Positions 33,598-44,830 of a DNA stretch of 64,000 nt are shown piece after piece. A model generated the notes under the pieces. It was given only the letters and a program-made list of their open reading frames with translations, had not been told where the DNA came from and searched no databases. The position numbers and the translations under genes are program-made. Origin of the DNA: Catonia carolina (lineage: Eukaryota > Arthropoda > Insecta > Hemiptera > Achilidae); the NCBI GenBank assembly GCA_035578175.1, contig JAQMRL010000004.1, forward strand, positions 43,977,401 through 44,041,400, given 5' to 3'. How positions within the stretch are numbered: position 1 is the stretch's first letter; the number at the start of each line of letters is the position of its first letter.

Positions 33598-34350
33598 TAT
33601 TGTTTAGGTCATCAGCCGAAAGGCTAATGAACCTCTATAGGCTTTACTAAATAAAACAAGGACTGATGTGGTTTACCATTACCTTCTTCACCGAGTTAAA
33701 AAGTACGCTTATCAGCATGCCAGGCCCTCTGAAAAGTATCTACTTTCCACCCTGCAAATGACACTTTCACTTTACTCACCACAAAGTCTGACTGTTTAAT
33801 GAAATTCATTACTCTCAGAGAAGATAACTCTGACTATAATGATTTTCACGGGTGATGAGCTCTGCTGTTTCACGCGTTTAGACCAATCACAACGTTTGCC
33901 AGCGTTTTCATATTGTACCTGACAAACATGCGCGCATGGGTGTAAGAGACGCAGTAGTTCACTCACATCTTGGATCTCGTACTGAACACATTGATTATAG
34001 AACGCGTTAACATGCAATACTTTATAATATTGTATGTTCATAGGTTTTGTTATTGAAAGACCAAAAAAATGGCTGACAAAATATATAAAAGAGCTCGGAG
34101 AGCAAGTATTGGCAACGTTGCTGGCAAGTCATTGACTAGCTATAAAGTGGAGGGGGCAATGCGTACGTTCAGAGCGCATCAGCCTTGAAAAATAGTATAG
34201 TGTCTTTATACACCTCTACTTCTTCTGTTCGTAAATGCTTCATTCATATAATTGGCTAATCATGTGACAGGAAACAGAACTATTTTTTTAGCCCTGGAAC
34301 TAGCAGATCGAGTGCAAATAATTTAACACCACCTGCTTGTTATGGACTGA
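33598..34350 (-). mobile_element. Family B retroposon split by MITE E
   Basis: The reverse-strand B sequence is at 33598-33836 and 34198-34350. The interruption falls at the GACTA | GTGTC point of B. The head side ends CACCACCTGCTTGTTATGG. Confidence 0.85.
33837..34197. mobile_element. MITE E, 361 bp, TA target duplication
   Basis: The ends are TAATGATTTTCACGGGTGAT and, inverted, TACTATTTTTCAAGGCTGAT; both continue to a GCTCTG block. TA flanks both sides and their removal restores the B sequence. A second copy lies at 38856-39446. It is non-coding. Confidence 0.8.
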
Positions 34351-34619
34351 CATAAAATTACGTAATTTTAAATGTTTAACAAAAACAAAAGGACTAAAAG
34401 TAAATAAAAATAATACTTTTTCAAAAACCCATTTTTGGAAAAGTAAATTTCAAAAGGGAATTCAATTTTACCCAAAAATGTTTTTTAATATGTACCTACG
34501 CCTATTTAATGTTTTTATTTCTCATTTTATGACTTAATTATCCCAGAATCAAAAAGTTTAAAAATAACCAATCAACTCAAAAGCCCATCAACGATAAATT
34601 TTGATAAGTTTTCTCAAAA

Positions 34620-35578
34620 CATCTGGCATTAAAGTAATTTAGAAAATTACAAATTGACGCTAAACTAGCATTTAAACAAATAATTCTAAAAATAAAAGTT
34701 GTAGGTTTTTTTATTGTCTATAACCTTAGTTATACAAACTTTTGTTGTAAAACGCTTGCTTAAATGAATAAATAAACTTTATTGTGACGTGAAATAATAT
34801 AAATTACATAAGACAAGTCAAAATGTTTGGGTTAAGGAACTAGAAAGTTCTACTGAAGAGAAGGCAAAAGGAGACTGACCAGGAATTCACTTGAGGTAGC
34901 CAAGGAATTCTGTGTGAAAAACTTGACCAGGAGAGCCAAACATTATGCTAAGACTAATTGACTACAAACAAATAAAGCTACCAACGAACTACTAAAGCCG
35001 AAAAATAAAAAATCCAATTTATTTTTACAGATTTTAATGAAAATTTTATAGAAAATCACTAATAAACGCTAAACTAAGCATCATATAAAAACATATTATA
35101 AATAAAAGTTGTAAGTTTTTTAATTTTCAAAACTTTGATTATATATACGCTTTTTTCCTAAAATGCATATTAAGGCTTTAATTTTAAAAAACCATTTTTT
35201 GTTACTACAAAGCCCCAAGAATTTTAGCATATACATAACGCTTATTCTCTTGTAGAGAATCAAAATCGTAAAAGGCGTTTACGAGAAAATCGCACGAATA
35301 AACTACTACTTCCGTTTGACCGATTTTCATGAAAATGGTCATGTCGGGTACCCCAGTTTTAAATTTCAACTTTATGCAATATTCTGTTTTTGAGATATTA
35401 TGCAACAGACACACACGCGCGCGCGCGCGCGCACACACACACACTTATTGATAAAACATGGTTTTTTGGATTCAGGAAGGCTGAAAACGTGTATTTCCAG
35501 GGAAAAAACTACATGAAAAAAATACTTTCTTTTCCTATATAAACTACATTCATATAGGGCATGCGAAAGCAAAAAAAG
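34620..35578 (-). mobile_element. HL element copy 10, diverged and interrupted
   Basis: Reverse-strand HL text is recognisable (CTAAACTAAGCATCATA, CGAATAAACTACTACTTCCG) to the 5' end GGGCATGCGAAAGC. It is one of the most diverged copies. An inserted segment lies at about 34757-34980, and the microsatellite (35410-35442) is mixed CA/CG. Confidence 0.75.
34757..34980 (-). mobile_element. Probable LINE 3' end inserted in HL copy 10
   Basis: Read on the reverse strand, it ends with CACAATAAAGTTTATTTATT, a polyadenylation-like signal and an A/T repeat tail as in CR1/L2-type 3' ends. It interrupts the HL sequence. No coding part remains. Confidence 0.45.
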
Positions 35579-36424
35579 AGAATAAAGTTAAGAATTGAAA
35601 GCAGTTAAGTGAAGTTATCTTTTAAACGTTGTAATATCCTATAGCTACCGCAATATTCTTGATTTCAATTTTATTACATCTCCGTGTAAAATAACCGTTG
35701 TTATTTGTTTTATTACTAACTTTTACTGTTTCATAAATTTATTACCTAAGTAATTTTCTTTTTGACCTTGTTTCATTAATTCTTTTTCTGACTCAGTTAT
35801 TTTTAGGTATTATAATATAAATTTTAATATCGGTACAGATAATATATTTTTAAGTTGTTTTTGGTACCGCCCCTTGTTGGCAAACAGTTCGGGCCGTTTG
35901 TATTATTTTTCAAGCTGTTAAGGTAATCCAAAACCGGCCATGTACTAGAGTTTAACCCACCCTAAATTTCAACCCCAATCTGAATTTCATTTCCATTCGC
36001 TCGCATTTATTCATTCCACTAAATGTTCTCTCTTTCTCCCTCAATTCTCTCTTGCACTTACACTTTCTCACTGCAGAATGCTCATCTTCCACTATTGTTT
36101 TTATTTCACTTTTTCACTTCTTTACTGTTCTGTGTTTCGTTGAAATGGAATGTTCCATTTTAATTCAGCAGCGTACTAGAAAAGAAATTTTCAAATATAA
36201 CGAGTTTATATCCTCACTTTAATGTTGTTATATTCTTTTACGGTAGCTTTTCTATATTAATCTCTCGGGTACGTTCCATTAAATAGGTAAATTTAATATA
36301 AATTTTCATTTTATGTCATTTTTAAATTCATTTAAACTATTAAATTCCAGTTAAAAATGACGTATAAATTTTTATCTCTCTTCACAAAACGAAAAACTAT
36401 CTCGATGAAAAATTTACGTTTATT
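35579..36424. other. Unassigned stretch
   Basis: No gene was recognised. The patch at 35870-36120 is less AT-rich with CT-rich text. Confidence 0.45.
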
Positions 36425-36437
36425 AATATTAAAACTT

Positions 36438-36833
36438 GTCCATAACAGGCAGGTGGAGTATTAAATTATTTGTACTCGATCTGCTAGTTTCAGAGCGACA
36501 AAAAATAGTTCTGTTTTTAATCACAAGGTCAGCCAGTTATATGACTGAAGCATTTAAGAACAGAAGAGGAAGAGTTGTGAAAGACACTAATCAGACTTCT
36601 CTCCTCTGAGAGTAATGAATTTCATTATACAGCCAGACCCTGTGGTGAATGAAGTGAAGTTGTCATTTTCAAGGTGTAAAGTAGATGTTTTTCGAAGGGC
36701 CTGGTATGGTGATAAGAACAGGCTACTTTTCCACTGACGGAGGCAATTGTAAACCACTTCATTTTTCGTTTCATTTAGTAAAGCCTCTAGAGGTTCAAAC
36801 CAACCTTTTGGCTGATGACCTAAACAACAACAC
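36438..36833 (+). mobile_element. Family B retroposon, full length, 396 bp, 13 bp target duplication
   Basis: AATATTAAAACTT lies at 36425-36437 and again at 36834-36846, defining both ends exactly. It starts GTCCATAACAGGCAGGTGG and ends CTAAACAACAACAC. The long target duplication and trinucleotide tail indicate LINE-type target-primed insertion. It is either a SINE or the 3' end of a LINE. No convincing pol III A/B boxes and no ORF were found. Confidence 0.9.
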
Positions 36834-36869
36834 AATATTAAAACTTATAAACTGTACTTAATAAGAATT

Positions 36870-37020
36870 GTGTAATGGCAAGCGCAATTGGCTTTAACGC
36901 AGGAGTATTGGGTTCTATTCCCGGTAAGATCTGGCTATTTTTCATCACCCATGTTTATCTACCCAGCCTTCACCGTCTTCATTGGTATTATTGTGCAAAA
37001 AGGTGGGACGCAAAACAAAT
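36870..37020 (+). mobile_element. SINE D-like copy, diverged
   Basis: The B-box-like GGGTTCTATTCCCGG is followed by the D-type body text CCTTCACCGTCTTCATTGG and GGGACGCAAAAC. The A box is degraded. Confidence 0.55.
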
Positions 37021-37369
37021 AAGTAAAGCAAAAAATACGCAGATACAAAATTTTAAATGTTAACTATGTTTTCCTTCGCTTACACTTCAAAAAGAAACAT
37101 CTTAAAGAAAACCGATTAATATGGGCCCACAATTTACAAAATTTACCTCAAAACCAGCGAAGTTGTCTTTCTTGGTGTAGAGATACGGCGTAAAGTACAT
37201 TTATTTATCCTGTATCTTGCGGGAGATTTACTGTTGAGCATTACACTCCTCAAAGTAATTTTTCATGTCATCTTTCCAATTTTATTATCAAATTTACTGA
37301 TTGTGATTTTACAGTTGTAATATACGTAATAATGAACAAAACAATTTTTTTGTCTTTCAAAATCTTTAC
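37021..37369. other. Unassigned stretch
   Basis: No feature was recognised. Confidence 0.45.
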
Positions 37370-37380
37370 TCACCGAGTAG

Positions 37381-37413
37381 AGCTATCTACCGCTAGTCTA
37401 GCGGTAGATAGCT
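37381..37413. repeat. 33 bp perfect palindrome at the SINE C head
   Basis: AGCTATCTACCGCTAG, T, then the exact reverse complement. The right arm is normal SINE C head sequence; the left arm is an extra inverted copy of it. Confidence 0.9.
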
Positions 37414-37652
37414 GATTTTCTGAGACGAAGGTTTCGTGGTTCAAATCTTAGTAATGGGTAGGTTACTTTTACACGGGTTTGAATATTAGGCAATGATTAC
37501 CGGTATATTTTTATGTTTGGTGTTCAATTAACCATGTTATCTCAGGAATGACCGGCCTGAGTCTGGGCAAAATTACACCTCATTTGCACGTCATACACAT
37601 GATCCTAATTTCATAGGGTCATGGAATCGCTAATTGTTCTTAAATTGAACAG

Positions 37653-37898
37653 GCCTTCGGGCCAGCTCAGTCAGTCAGCTGGTAGAAAGTCGCTATTATT
37701 TGTTAAGTAACACCGGTTGGGCAAACGACTTCGTATGGTGACCCGCTGACAGCCATCCGTGAACAAACTCTTCTGGGGGTCCCTGTTCAAACTCCTGCCT
37801 AATTCACGTCAAATAATACAGCAAAGCAGCGATCAAATTGGGTAGTTGTCAATAACGTACAGTTCACGATAACAAATAAAAACTAAAAAAAAAAAAAT
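37653..37898 (+). mobile_element. SINE H, 246 bp, inserted in SINE C
   Basis: ATTGAACAG lies at 37644-37652 and 37899-37907. The element starts GCCTTCGGGCCAGCTCAG, close to a tRNA 5' part (AGCTCAG ... GCTGGTAGA). It contains GTTAAGTAACACCGG and ends in a poly-A tail after GATAACAAATAAAAAC. Relatives are at 38085-38307 and 62372-62560. Confidence 0.8.
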
Positions 37899-38084
37899 AT
37901 TGAACAGATTGCAACGTACACAAATTAGGGATTAAAAACATGATATCTTTATCCAAAGTTGAACCTAATATTTGAATTTTTAAAAAAACAGTTCACCAGT
38001 CACCTAGTAAAATAATGCAGTAATAATTTGTGAAAAACAACAGATTTAAAAAGATTACGTACGTTTCTTTCATTGAACAAAAAT

Positions 38085-38307
38085 TTGGCCTTCAGACGAG
38101 GCCAATCATTCAACTGGCAAAAATCGCTTCGAATTGTTAAGTTACACCGGCTACGCAAGCAGGTTATTAGAGTGTCGTGACCAACTGACTGCCATACATG
38201 AACAAAAACCACTGGTTTTCATTGTTCAAAATTATATCAAAAGAAAAACCCAACAAAAGCCACTCACCAATTAAACTGGGTGGTTATTTAAAACAGAAAA
38301 ACAATCC
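38085..38307 (+). mobile_element. SINE H copy, diverged
   Basis: It shares GGCCTTCAGACGAGGCCAA, GTTAAGTTACACCGGC, ATTGTTCAAAATT and GGGTGGTTATT with the H copy at 37653, in the same order. The tail is degraded. Confidence 0.65.
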
Positions 38308-38579
38308 TGATGACGCAATTTAAGCTAAAAAGAAATGTTAATTTAACAAAGCTAATGAACACCCTTCTTCTGAACGAACTGATAACAGTCAACACATTTG
38401 ACGCACTATGTGTACATAAAGCAGAGACTAACTGATTAGGAGAATTTATAAAATGAAAAATAAATTTTGTTGGAGCTAACATCTGTTAAGGAAATATTTC
38501 ACTGCCCAACAGAAGACGCGTTTTACAGAATTACATTCCATATAATCAAGGCCTGAAAGTCAAAATTTATGATCATTAG

Positions 38580-38781
38580 TGCATTTCGAGATCGTATATT
38601 TTTATGCGGATTAATTTTTCCCCGTATTGGCCAATTTTAGAGCACTTGAAGTGACTTTAGACTTTCTGAAAGCTCTTTTGAAGACCACATCTCAGTATTC
38701 GTTCGCTGTAGGCTTTACTCCTCTCTTCAATCTATCCAGGTTTTATTTTTGGTTTTCATAGAAGCCCTTAAAGTCCGTAAT
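38580..38781 (-). pseudogene. LINE ORF2 C-terminal relic (family F)
   Basis: The reverse strand reads ITDFKGFYENQK, then SKAYSERILRCGLQKSF after a shift. This parallels the F relic at 45.7-46.0 kb (IMNFKGFHKDHK). It is interrupted at 38782 by the next LINE fragment. Confidence 0.45.
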
Positions 38782-38840
38782 CTTCTTCTTCTTCAGGTGC
38801 CATCTCCGCTTCGAAGGTTGGCAATCATCAGAGCGATTTT
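38782..38840 (-). mobile_element. Very short LINE tail (family L1)
   Basis: The reverse strand encodes KIALMIANLRSGDGT, then TGA and GAAGAAGAAGA. The same C-terminus ends the L1 inserts at 2444-2608 and 25434-25796. It is about 59 bp, an extreme 5' truncation. Confidence 0.7.
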
Positions 38841-38855
38841 TATCTTTGATGTCAC

Positions 38856-39446
38856 AGCCCTTTGATGTTTCAGCATTGATGAGCTCTAAACGTACGCATT
38901 GCTCCCTCCACTTTATAGCTAGCCAATGACTTCCCAGCAACGTTGACAATACTTGCTCTCGTAGCTCCGATATAAATTTCGTCAGCCATTTTTATGGTCT
39001 TTCAATAACAATTATAACCTATGAACATACAACCAGCTGATTATGTTATAAATATTGCAGATTAACGCGCTAGACAGTGGTAACCGGTGTACTTTGATGG
39101 TTGGGATTCAATTTACCATTCCCTCACAGGAATAGTCGCGTTGGGTCGGTACAAGTCTACATCTCATTTACACGTCATACACATCATCCTCATCTCATTT
39201 GATCATGGGGTTGCTTATTGTTCTAAGTTCAACAGATTGCAACGTACACACAAATTAGGGATAAAAAAAAAACACTCAAAAATTGACGTGTTCAGTATGA
39301 GGTGCAAAGAGTACTGTGGCTTTTATACGGATGGGAGCATAATGTTTGTCAGGCTGATACATTCGTACAATCTGACAACGCTGGCAAACGTTCTGATTGA
39401 TCTAAACGCGTAGAACAACAGAGCTCATCAACCATGAAAAGCATTA
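38856..39446. mobile_element. MITE E copy interrupted by SINE C
   Basis: It matches the 33.8-34.2 kb MITE in inverted orientation at both ends (GATGAGCTCTAAACGTACGC near 38878; GAGCTCATCAACCATG near 39421). It abuts a B fragment at TA (39447-39448). A SINE C body occupies about 39068-39285. Confidence 0.75.
39068..39285 (+). mobile_element. SINE C body, head missing
   Basis: It runs from CTAGACAGTGGTAACCGGTG to AAATTAGGGATAAAAAA with the diagnostic AACAGATTGCAACGTACAC. The tRNA-like head is absent, so this copy is 5' truncated. Confidence 0.8.
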
Positions 39447-39692
39447 TAGTCAGAGTTATCTCCTTTAAGGGTAATGAATTTCATTATACAGCCAGACCCA
39501 AGTGGTGAATGAAGTGAAAGGTGTCATTTGCAGAGTGAAAAATAGATGCTTTTCAGAGGGTTTGGCAGGTTGAAAAACATAATATTGCACTCAGTAAGGA
39601 AGGCATGGTAAACCACGTCAAATGTCGTTTTACTTAGTAAAGCCTCTAGCGGTTCAAACCAGCCTTTCGGCTGATGACCTAAACAACAACAA
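39444..39692 (+). mobile_element. Family B retroposon, tail half
   Basis: It has GTCAGAGTTATCTCC through CTTTCGGCTGATGACCTAAA and the AACAACAAC tail. The head half is not found on the other side of MITE E. Confidence 0.8.
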
Positions 39693-40218
39693 TACATTAT
39701 TGCATATAATTACATAAAAATAAATTGAAAATAAAAATTCCAGTACAAAAATAATCAATATTAAAGAAATAAAATTACGTATTTATCTGAAATAAAGATA
39801 GAATGAATGAATAACCAGTTTTAGAAGACAACTGCGTAAGAAACCAACGGAGAAAGATATTAAGAGCTAATGACTATATATAACTTTTAAATTACCTCGA
39901 CGAATTGCTTATAGGTCTACCAAGATCAAAATTAACTTTACTAATAAAGACTTTTAACTTAGCCAACGCAACTAAAAGTTTACGACTTTCAAAGATCATT
40001 TAACATTAATCCTTTACTTAGAACGCTTTTCTTACGCCTCCTCCTTACAGCCTAATTCTTTCCAACAGGAATTGAATATTACTTTATTTGTATATAGGGA
40101 AATTCAGAGGAAATCAAAGGGAATTCAAAGCGGACTGTTTAAAATAAAATAATTAGATTTCCATTAATATCAGAAATCGTTTATGAAAATAATAACCTAC
40201 ACATTTTCTAAAAATACA
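39693..40218. other. Unassigned AT-rich stretch
   Basis: No feature was recognised. Confidence 0.5.
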
Positions 40219-40697
40219 ATTTTACTTTTCTTGCAATACGTATATATAGGAAGGAAAGTATTGTTTACATATCGATTTTTCGAAATAGAGTTTTCAGACC
40301 CCTGAACCCAAAAAAAAAACATTTTTTAGCGATTGGTGTGTGTGAGCAAAATATCTAACGAACGAAACATCGTACGAAGTTAAAACTTGATACTTAAGTT
40401 AGATACTACTACCGGACCCGACACTAACATTTTCATCAAAATTGGTTAACCGGAAGTAGTCGTTTATTCGTGCCATTTTTAGACTTCTTCGCGGTTCTCA
40501 AAAACGGCTCCTACGATTTTTTAAAAATCGTCTCATTTGCTATGTTTCTTTATATTCTATAAGATAGGGTAGGCGCCATATCTGCTGAAATTCTAGGAAA
40601 TGCTGTTTTCTGGTAAAAAATTGTTTTTTTAAGAATGCGGCTTTAGTATGCATTTTAGCACAAAAAATGAATATAATATAAGACGTAGAGAATTTAA
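40219..40697 (+). mobile_element. HL element copy 11, 5' half
   Basis: It runs from TTTTACTTTTCTTGC to AGACGTAGAGAATTTAATTCC and then stops. A B element is inserted 58 bp downstream. The microsatellite slot holds only a few TG. Confidence 0.8.
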
Positions 40698-40754
40698 TTC
40701 CAAAAACAGTTACAGGCGCGAAGAAAATCATTTTCTTTTCAATATTCAAAATTA

Positions 40755-41164
40755 TGCCCATAAAAGGCAGGTGGAGTAATAAACTATTTGCACTCGATCT
40801 GCTAGTTCCAGAGCTACAAAAAATAGTTGTGTTTCTTATGACATGGCCAGCCAAACTATATGACTGAAGCAATCAAGAACAGAAGAGGTAGAGGTGTAAA
40901 AGACAATCAGAGTTATGTCCTCTGAGAGCTGAAAGTAATGAATTTCGTTATACAGCTAGACCCTGTGGTGAATGAAGCGAAAGTGTTATTTGCAGGGTTG
41001 AAGGTAGGTGCTTTTAGAAAGGGCCTGGGGCAAGCTGATAATGATACTTTGCCAATCAGTGACAAAGGCTGGTAAACCACCTCACCCCTCGTTTCTTTTT
41101 TTTTTAGTAAAGCCTCTAGAGGTTTTATTAACCAGCCTATCGGCTGATGATCTAAACAACAGCA
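40755..41164 (+). mobile_element. Family B retroposon, full length, 11 bp target duplication
   Basis: ATTCAAAATTA lies at 40744-40754 and 41165-41175. The element is 410 bp, starting TGCCCATAAAAGGCAGG and ending CTAAACAACAGCA. Confidence 0.9.
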
Positions 41165-41175
41165 ATTCAAAATTA

Positions 41176-42123
41176 AGTAAAACTGAAATAATTATTTTAC
41201 CCTTAATAAGCTTTCATGAACATTTTTAAACTTGAGTTTAAAGATCGTGTTTTAAAATTATTCCGAACTTTTTCTTTAACGTAGACAATTTAAATTGTTT
41301 TGTAGACCTATTAAAGAAGAAAATCAAATTGAAATTTTCAAGCACACGCTAGTTTCTGTAGTAAAGTACGTGACAAATTATTTCATTTAACCAAAAGTAC
41401 AGAACGTCAGCATAATAAATTTTATTAAATGTACTGTAGCTTGAATTATAACATTCCGCCTGGAAAGAACCGGATATACAATTTGCACGACATATGTACT
41501 ACAAGTTGCTTATATCGGAACGTGACGGCTGGACTAAAAATCTTGGAATTCTAACGTAGTTTCTTCCTATATACAGTTTTACACAGCAGAAGTAAAGAGT
41601 ATGAGCTTCTTTTGTATTTTTTTCGTATTTTAACACTCGGTTGAGCGCCCCGGCTATATTTTCTCTACCATCTTTTTCCTGTAACACAGATGGCGATTAC
41701 GAGAAATAGAAATTCATCTGAGAAAGAAGCGAGGCGTTAGTACTGAAAGGGATTTTTACACGTGAAATTCAATTAGTAAAAACTCCTGTTTTTAATAAAC
41801 AACAGTGACATGAAATATTACTGAAGCGTTGAATTAATTACGTCATAAATCTAATGCGTTATAAGCAAATTATAAATTTAATAACAACGGATTCTGGATA
41901 TCACATTTATAAAATATACTTCAAGGTTCTGAAAGATAATATTATGAGTGGTATTTAAATTAATATTATTTTATTATCTCTGGTCAAAACGAATTAAATA
42001 ATTTAATTAACAACATTACACTCGCTTGTTTAATTATTTTTGTCACAGGAATCAGTAGGGCCTTTAAATCTCTTCTACAATTTCTATGCTGCATACAGGA
42101 CCTAATCAACATAACATAACAAA
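41176..42123. other. Unassigned stretch
   Basis: No gene was recognised. The patch at 41450-41710 is less AT-rich. Confidence 0.45.
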
Positions 42124-42135
42124 TGTTATATACAT

Positions 42136-42472
42136 TTTTTTTTATTATTCCTAATTTGTGTACGTTGCAATCTGTTCAATTTAGAACAATAAGCAACCCC
42201 ATGACCCAATGAGATGAGGATGATGTGTATGACGTGTAAATGAGGTGTAGTCTTGTACAGACCCAGGCCGACCACTCCTGAGAGAGTATGGTTAATTAAA
42301 CCCCAGCCATCAAAGTACACCAGTAACCACTGTCTAGTATTCAGATCCGTATAAAAGTAACTACCTTTACTAGGATTTGAACCAGGAACCTCCGTCTCCG
42401 AAAATCAGCTGTTAAACAGCTGATTTTGGAGACGACTTTACCTCTAGACCAACCCGGTGGGTTGTTATATAC
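42136..42472 (-). mobile_element. SINE C, full length, 337 bp, 12 bp target duplication
   Basis: TGTTATATACAT lies at 42124-42135 and 42473-42484. The reverse strand starts CCCACCGGGTTGGTCTAGAG (A-box-like). It carries GGTTCCTGGTTCAAATCC (B box), a body of about 220 bp and a tail after ACACAAATTAGGAATAAT. It also has a near-perfect palindrome in the head. This is the reference copy for family C. Confidence 0.9.
42393..42434. repeat. 42 bp near-perfect palindrome in the SINE C head
   Basis: CGTCTCCGAAAATCAGCTG and CAGCTGATTTTGGAGACG face each other around GTTAAA, with one bulged base. The C copy at 16.4 kb does not have this symmetry. Confidence 0.85.
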
Positions 42473-42707
42473 ATAACATAAGAAAAACATTCGAAGACTA
42501 AAACTGGTAACGGGCCAATTTAAAATGTGTAACTAACGACTTTTAATAATTGTACAGATTTTACAAAGACGTATTGTATCATCCACAGGCCACCGCTATA
42601 AAAGATTCTCAGGTCACACGGTCTATCTTGAAATAACATTGGTAATACAAAATCGAAAACAAAATTTAAAGGGGTGTTTTCAGAAACATTCATTTTATCG
42701 GTGGCCA

Positions 42708-43023
42708 TTTTTACTTTCTCCTGATTATTTGATAGGAAGAAAAGTATAATTTTCATGTCGATTTTTCGAAACCGAGTTTTCACCGGATCTACACGTTTTC
42801 AGACTTCCTTAACCCAAAAAACATGTTTTTAGCGATTGGTGTGAGTGTGTGTATGTGTTAGAATAAAATATTTCAAGAACGGTACATCGTACGAACTTGA
42901 AACTTGAAAAGTAATTAAGGTGTCTGAAAACATGTAGATCCGGTGAAAACTCGATTTTAGAAAATCGACATGAAAACAATACTTTCCTTCCTATATATTC
43001 ATATAGACCAGAGAAAGTAAAAA
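42708..43023. mobile_element. HL copy 12, compact 5'-end to 5'-end foldback (316 bp)
   Basis: A forward HL 5' segment (42708 to about 42920) is joined to an inverted HL 5' end (42921-43023, ending GAGAAAGTAAAAA). Both outer edges carry the HL 5' terminus. The shared arm is about 100 bp. Confidence 0.85.
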
Positions 43024-43656
43024 TGAATTTTCTGTACACAAAATACTGCAAAAAGGGTAGTTATTGATAAATAAACATGATAAAAATACTCACATAACCA
43101 CCACGAAACAGTAAAAATTACAAAATGCTCTTTTTTAGTTTTAAATAAAGGATAAACTAAATGTAAATAATGGTATTATGATACAAGTAATTTAGTCCTT
43201 ATCTACATGTCAAACGCAAGAAATACTGCAAAATATAAATAAAACGGAAAATAACGTGACGTTAAAAACTCCGTTGAATAATTTATTTAATAAAAGTAGT
43301 TACCACAAAAAAGCAAACAAGTTAAAAATGCATAGGAGAGTACAAAATAACAGACATTGTAACATATATTGTGTTAAATCAAGAATTAATTTTTGATTTT
43401 CTGTCCAGAAAGAAAATATGTGATGCATTTGTTTAGAAATAATTAAAAAGTTTATTTTTAAACATTTGTTATCCGTAATATTTTCAAAATATACTTTCCT
43501 CACTAATATAAAATTAGTGTACGTGTTGACAATTAAATATAAAAACACATAAAAAACTTTAATAAAAAAATCATCCTGTAGATTTTGACAACATAAACAA
43601 AACCTCAACTTTCTAGATTTGACAATTTCAGCAGTAGGGTAGCAATATAATAACAA
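43024..43656. other. Unassigned AT-rich stretch
   Basis: The reverse-strand frame of 131 codons at 43300-43695 runs into an HL copy. It is AT-rich, compositionally random-looking and unrecognised; I do not call it a gene. Confidence 0.45.
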
Positions 43657-44474
43657 AAATATGTGTGAAACATTCACAAAACTTTCTCTTGCCAATGCAA
43701 ATAATAAACAATATAACCTAACATTAGTAATAAAACATTATAAATAAACAAAAAAACTAACTTCAAAAAACATAACCTGATTTTAATCATAAGTGAATGA
43801 TGCAAAATAAAAATCAACCTCAGTTGGCTTAAAAATACAAAAAAATCACTCGTCCACGCTAAACTAAGCTCTGTAGAGAAGAATGCTCAAAATAAAAGTT
43901 GTAGATCTTTTAATTTCCTATAAATTTGTCTTTTACACTTTTGTCGTAAAATTCATACTAAGGCTGAAATCTTAAAAAAATCGATTTTTACAGATTTTTT
44001 TGAAAAAAAAGAACAGAAAATCACTCATTACCGCTAAACTAAGCGCTATACAAAAACGTTGGAATTAAAAGTTGTAAGATGTTAAATTCTCTACAACTTT
44101 TTTATATACATTTTTACGCTAAAATGCATATTAAAGCCGCATTCTTAAAAAAAAAAAAATTTTTTTACGAGAAAAGAGCCTTTCCAAGAGTTCACAGACA
44201 TGGCGCCTGCTCTACTTGTACAGCATAAAAAAATTAATGAGAGGATTTTTAAAAAATCGCAGAAACCGTTTTTGAGAAAATCGTAAAAAAGTGAAAAATG
44301 ACACGAATAAATTACTACTTCGGGTGGACCGATTTTGATGAAAATTTTCAGGTCGGATCCAGTAGTAGCATCTTACTTACGTTTCAAGTTTCAAGTTCGT
44401 ACGGTGTTCCATTCTTGAGATATTTTGTTCACACACACACACAGACCAATTGTTTAAAACATGTTTTTTTGGGT
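43657..44474 (-). mobile_element. HL element copy 13, 5' end replaced by a LINE tail
   Basis: It runs from ATATGTGTGAAACATTCAC through the CA tract to CATGTTTTTTTGGGT. It then switches to LINE coding text at 44475. The last 120 or so bp (5' end) are missing. Confidence 0.85.
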
Positions 44475-44745
44475 ATTAAAAAAAATGGTTTGGCCATTTA
44501 CAGAGGATGGCGGATGGAAGGTGGCCAAAGAAAGTATGGGAGTGGACACAGGCCGGTAGAAAAAGAAGGGGTACACCGGAGGTGACGTGGTTAAATGGTG
44601 TGCAGGAGGCAATGCGTTTGCGGCAGCTTTCCGATGGAAAGACAAGACAAAAAGAGGTGGTGCTTAGAAAGCGGGATACGGCTAGGGCTGTAAATCCTAG
44701 CATAAATAAGTTAATAATTATTCTAATTGTATACCTAATTGGTCA
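44475..44745 (+). pseudogene. LINE ORF2 C-terminal fragment
   Basis: It reads MVWPFTE, then MADGRWPKKVWEWTQAGRKR, RGTPEVTWLNGVQEAMR and KRDTARAVNPSI. This has the form of a non-LTR C-terminus ('W-GHL-RM ... P-K-EW-P-GKR-RGRP'). One shift lies near the start. It abuts the broken HL copy. Clade not assigned. Confidence 0.65.
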
Positions 44746-44762
44746 TATTTTCTTTCCACTAT

Positions 44763-44830
44763 AAGTTTATTAAATAAGTTTATAAGTTTATTAATAAGTG
44801 TATTAATAAGTTTATTAAATATAAAGTTTT
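44763..44830 (+). repeat. Short AT minisatellite
   Basis: Repeats of about 12 bp based on AAGTTTATTAAT. Its position just after the LINE fragment suggests a tail-derived expansion. Confidence 0.6.

Larger units (their letters stand above)
37370..37935 (+). mobile_element. SINE C copy interrupted by SINE H
   Basis: The head at about 37395 carries CTAGCGGTAGATAGCTG, and the B box GTGGTTCAAATC is near 37437. The body runs to 37652 and resumes at 37899 with ATTGAACAGATTGCAACG and the tail. A 33 bp palindrome forms its left edge. Confidence 0.8.

Noticed and set aside
33837..34197. Considered as host sequence because it is less AT-rich
   Set aside because: A second copy at 38856-39446, terminal inverted repeats and TA flanks show it to be a MITE.
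43300..43695. 131-codon reverse frame
   Set aside because: AT-rich, rich in F/L/I/Y as random AT-rich frames are, and it runs into an HL element.
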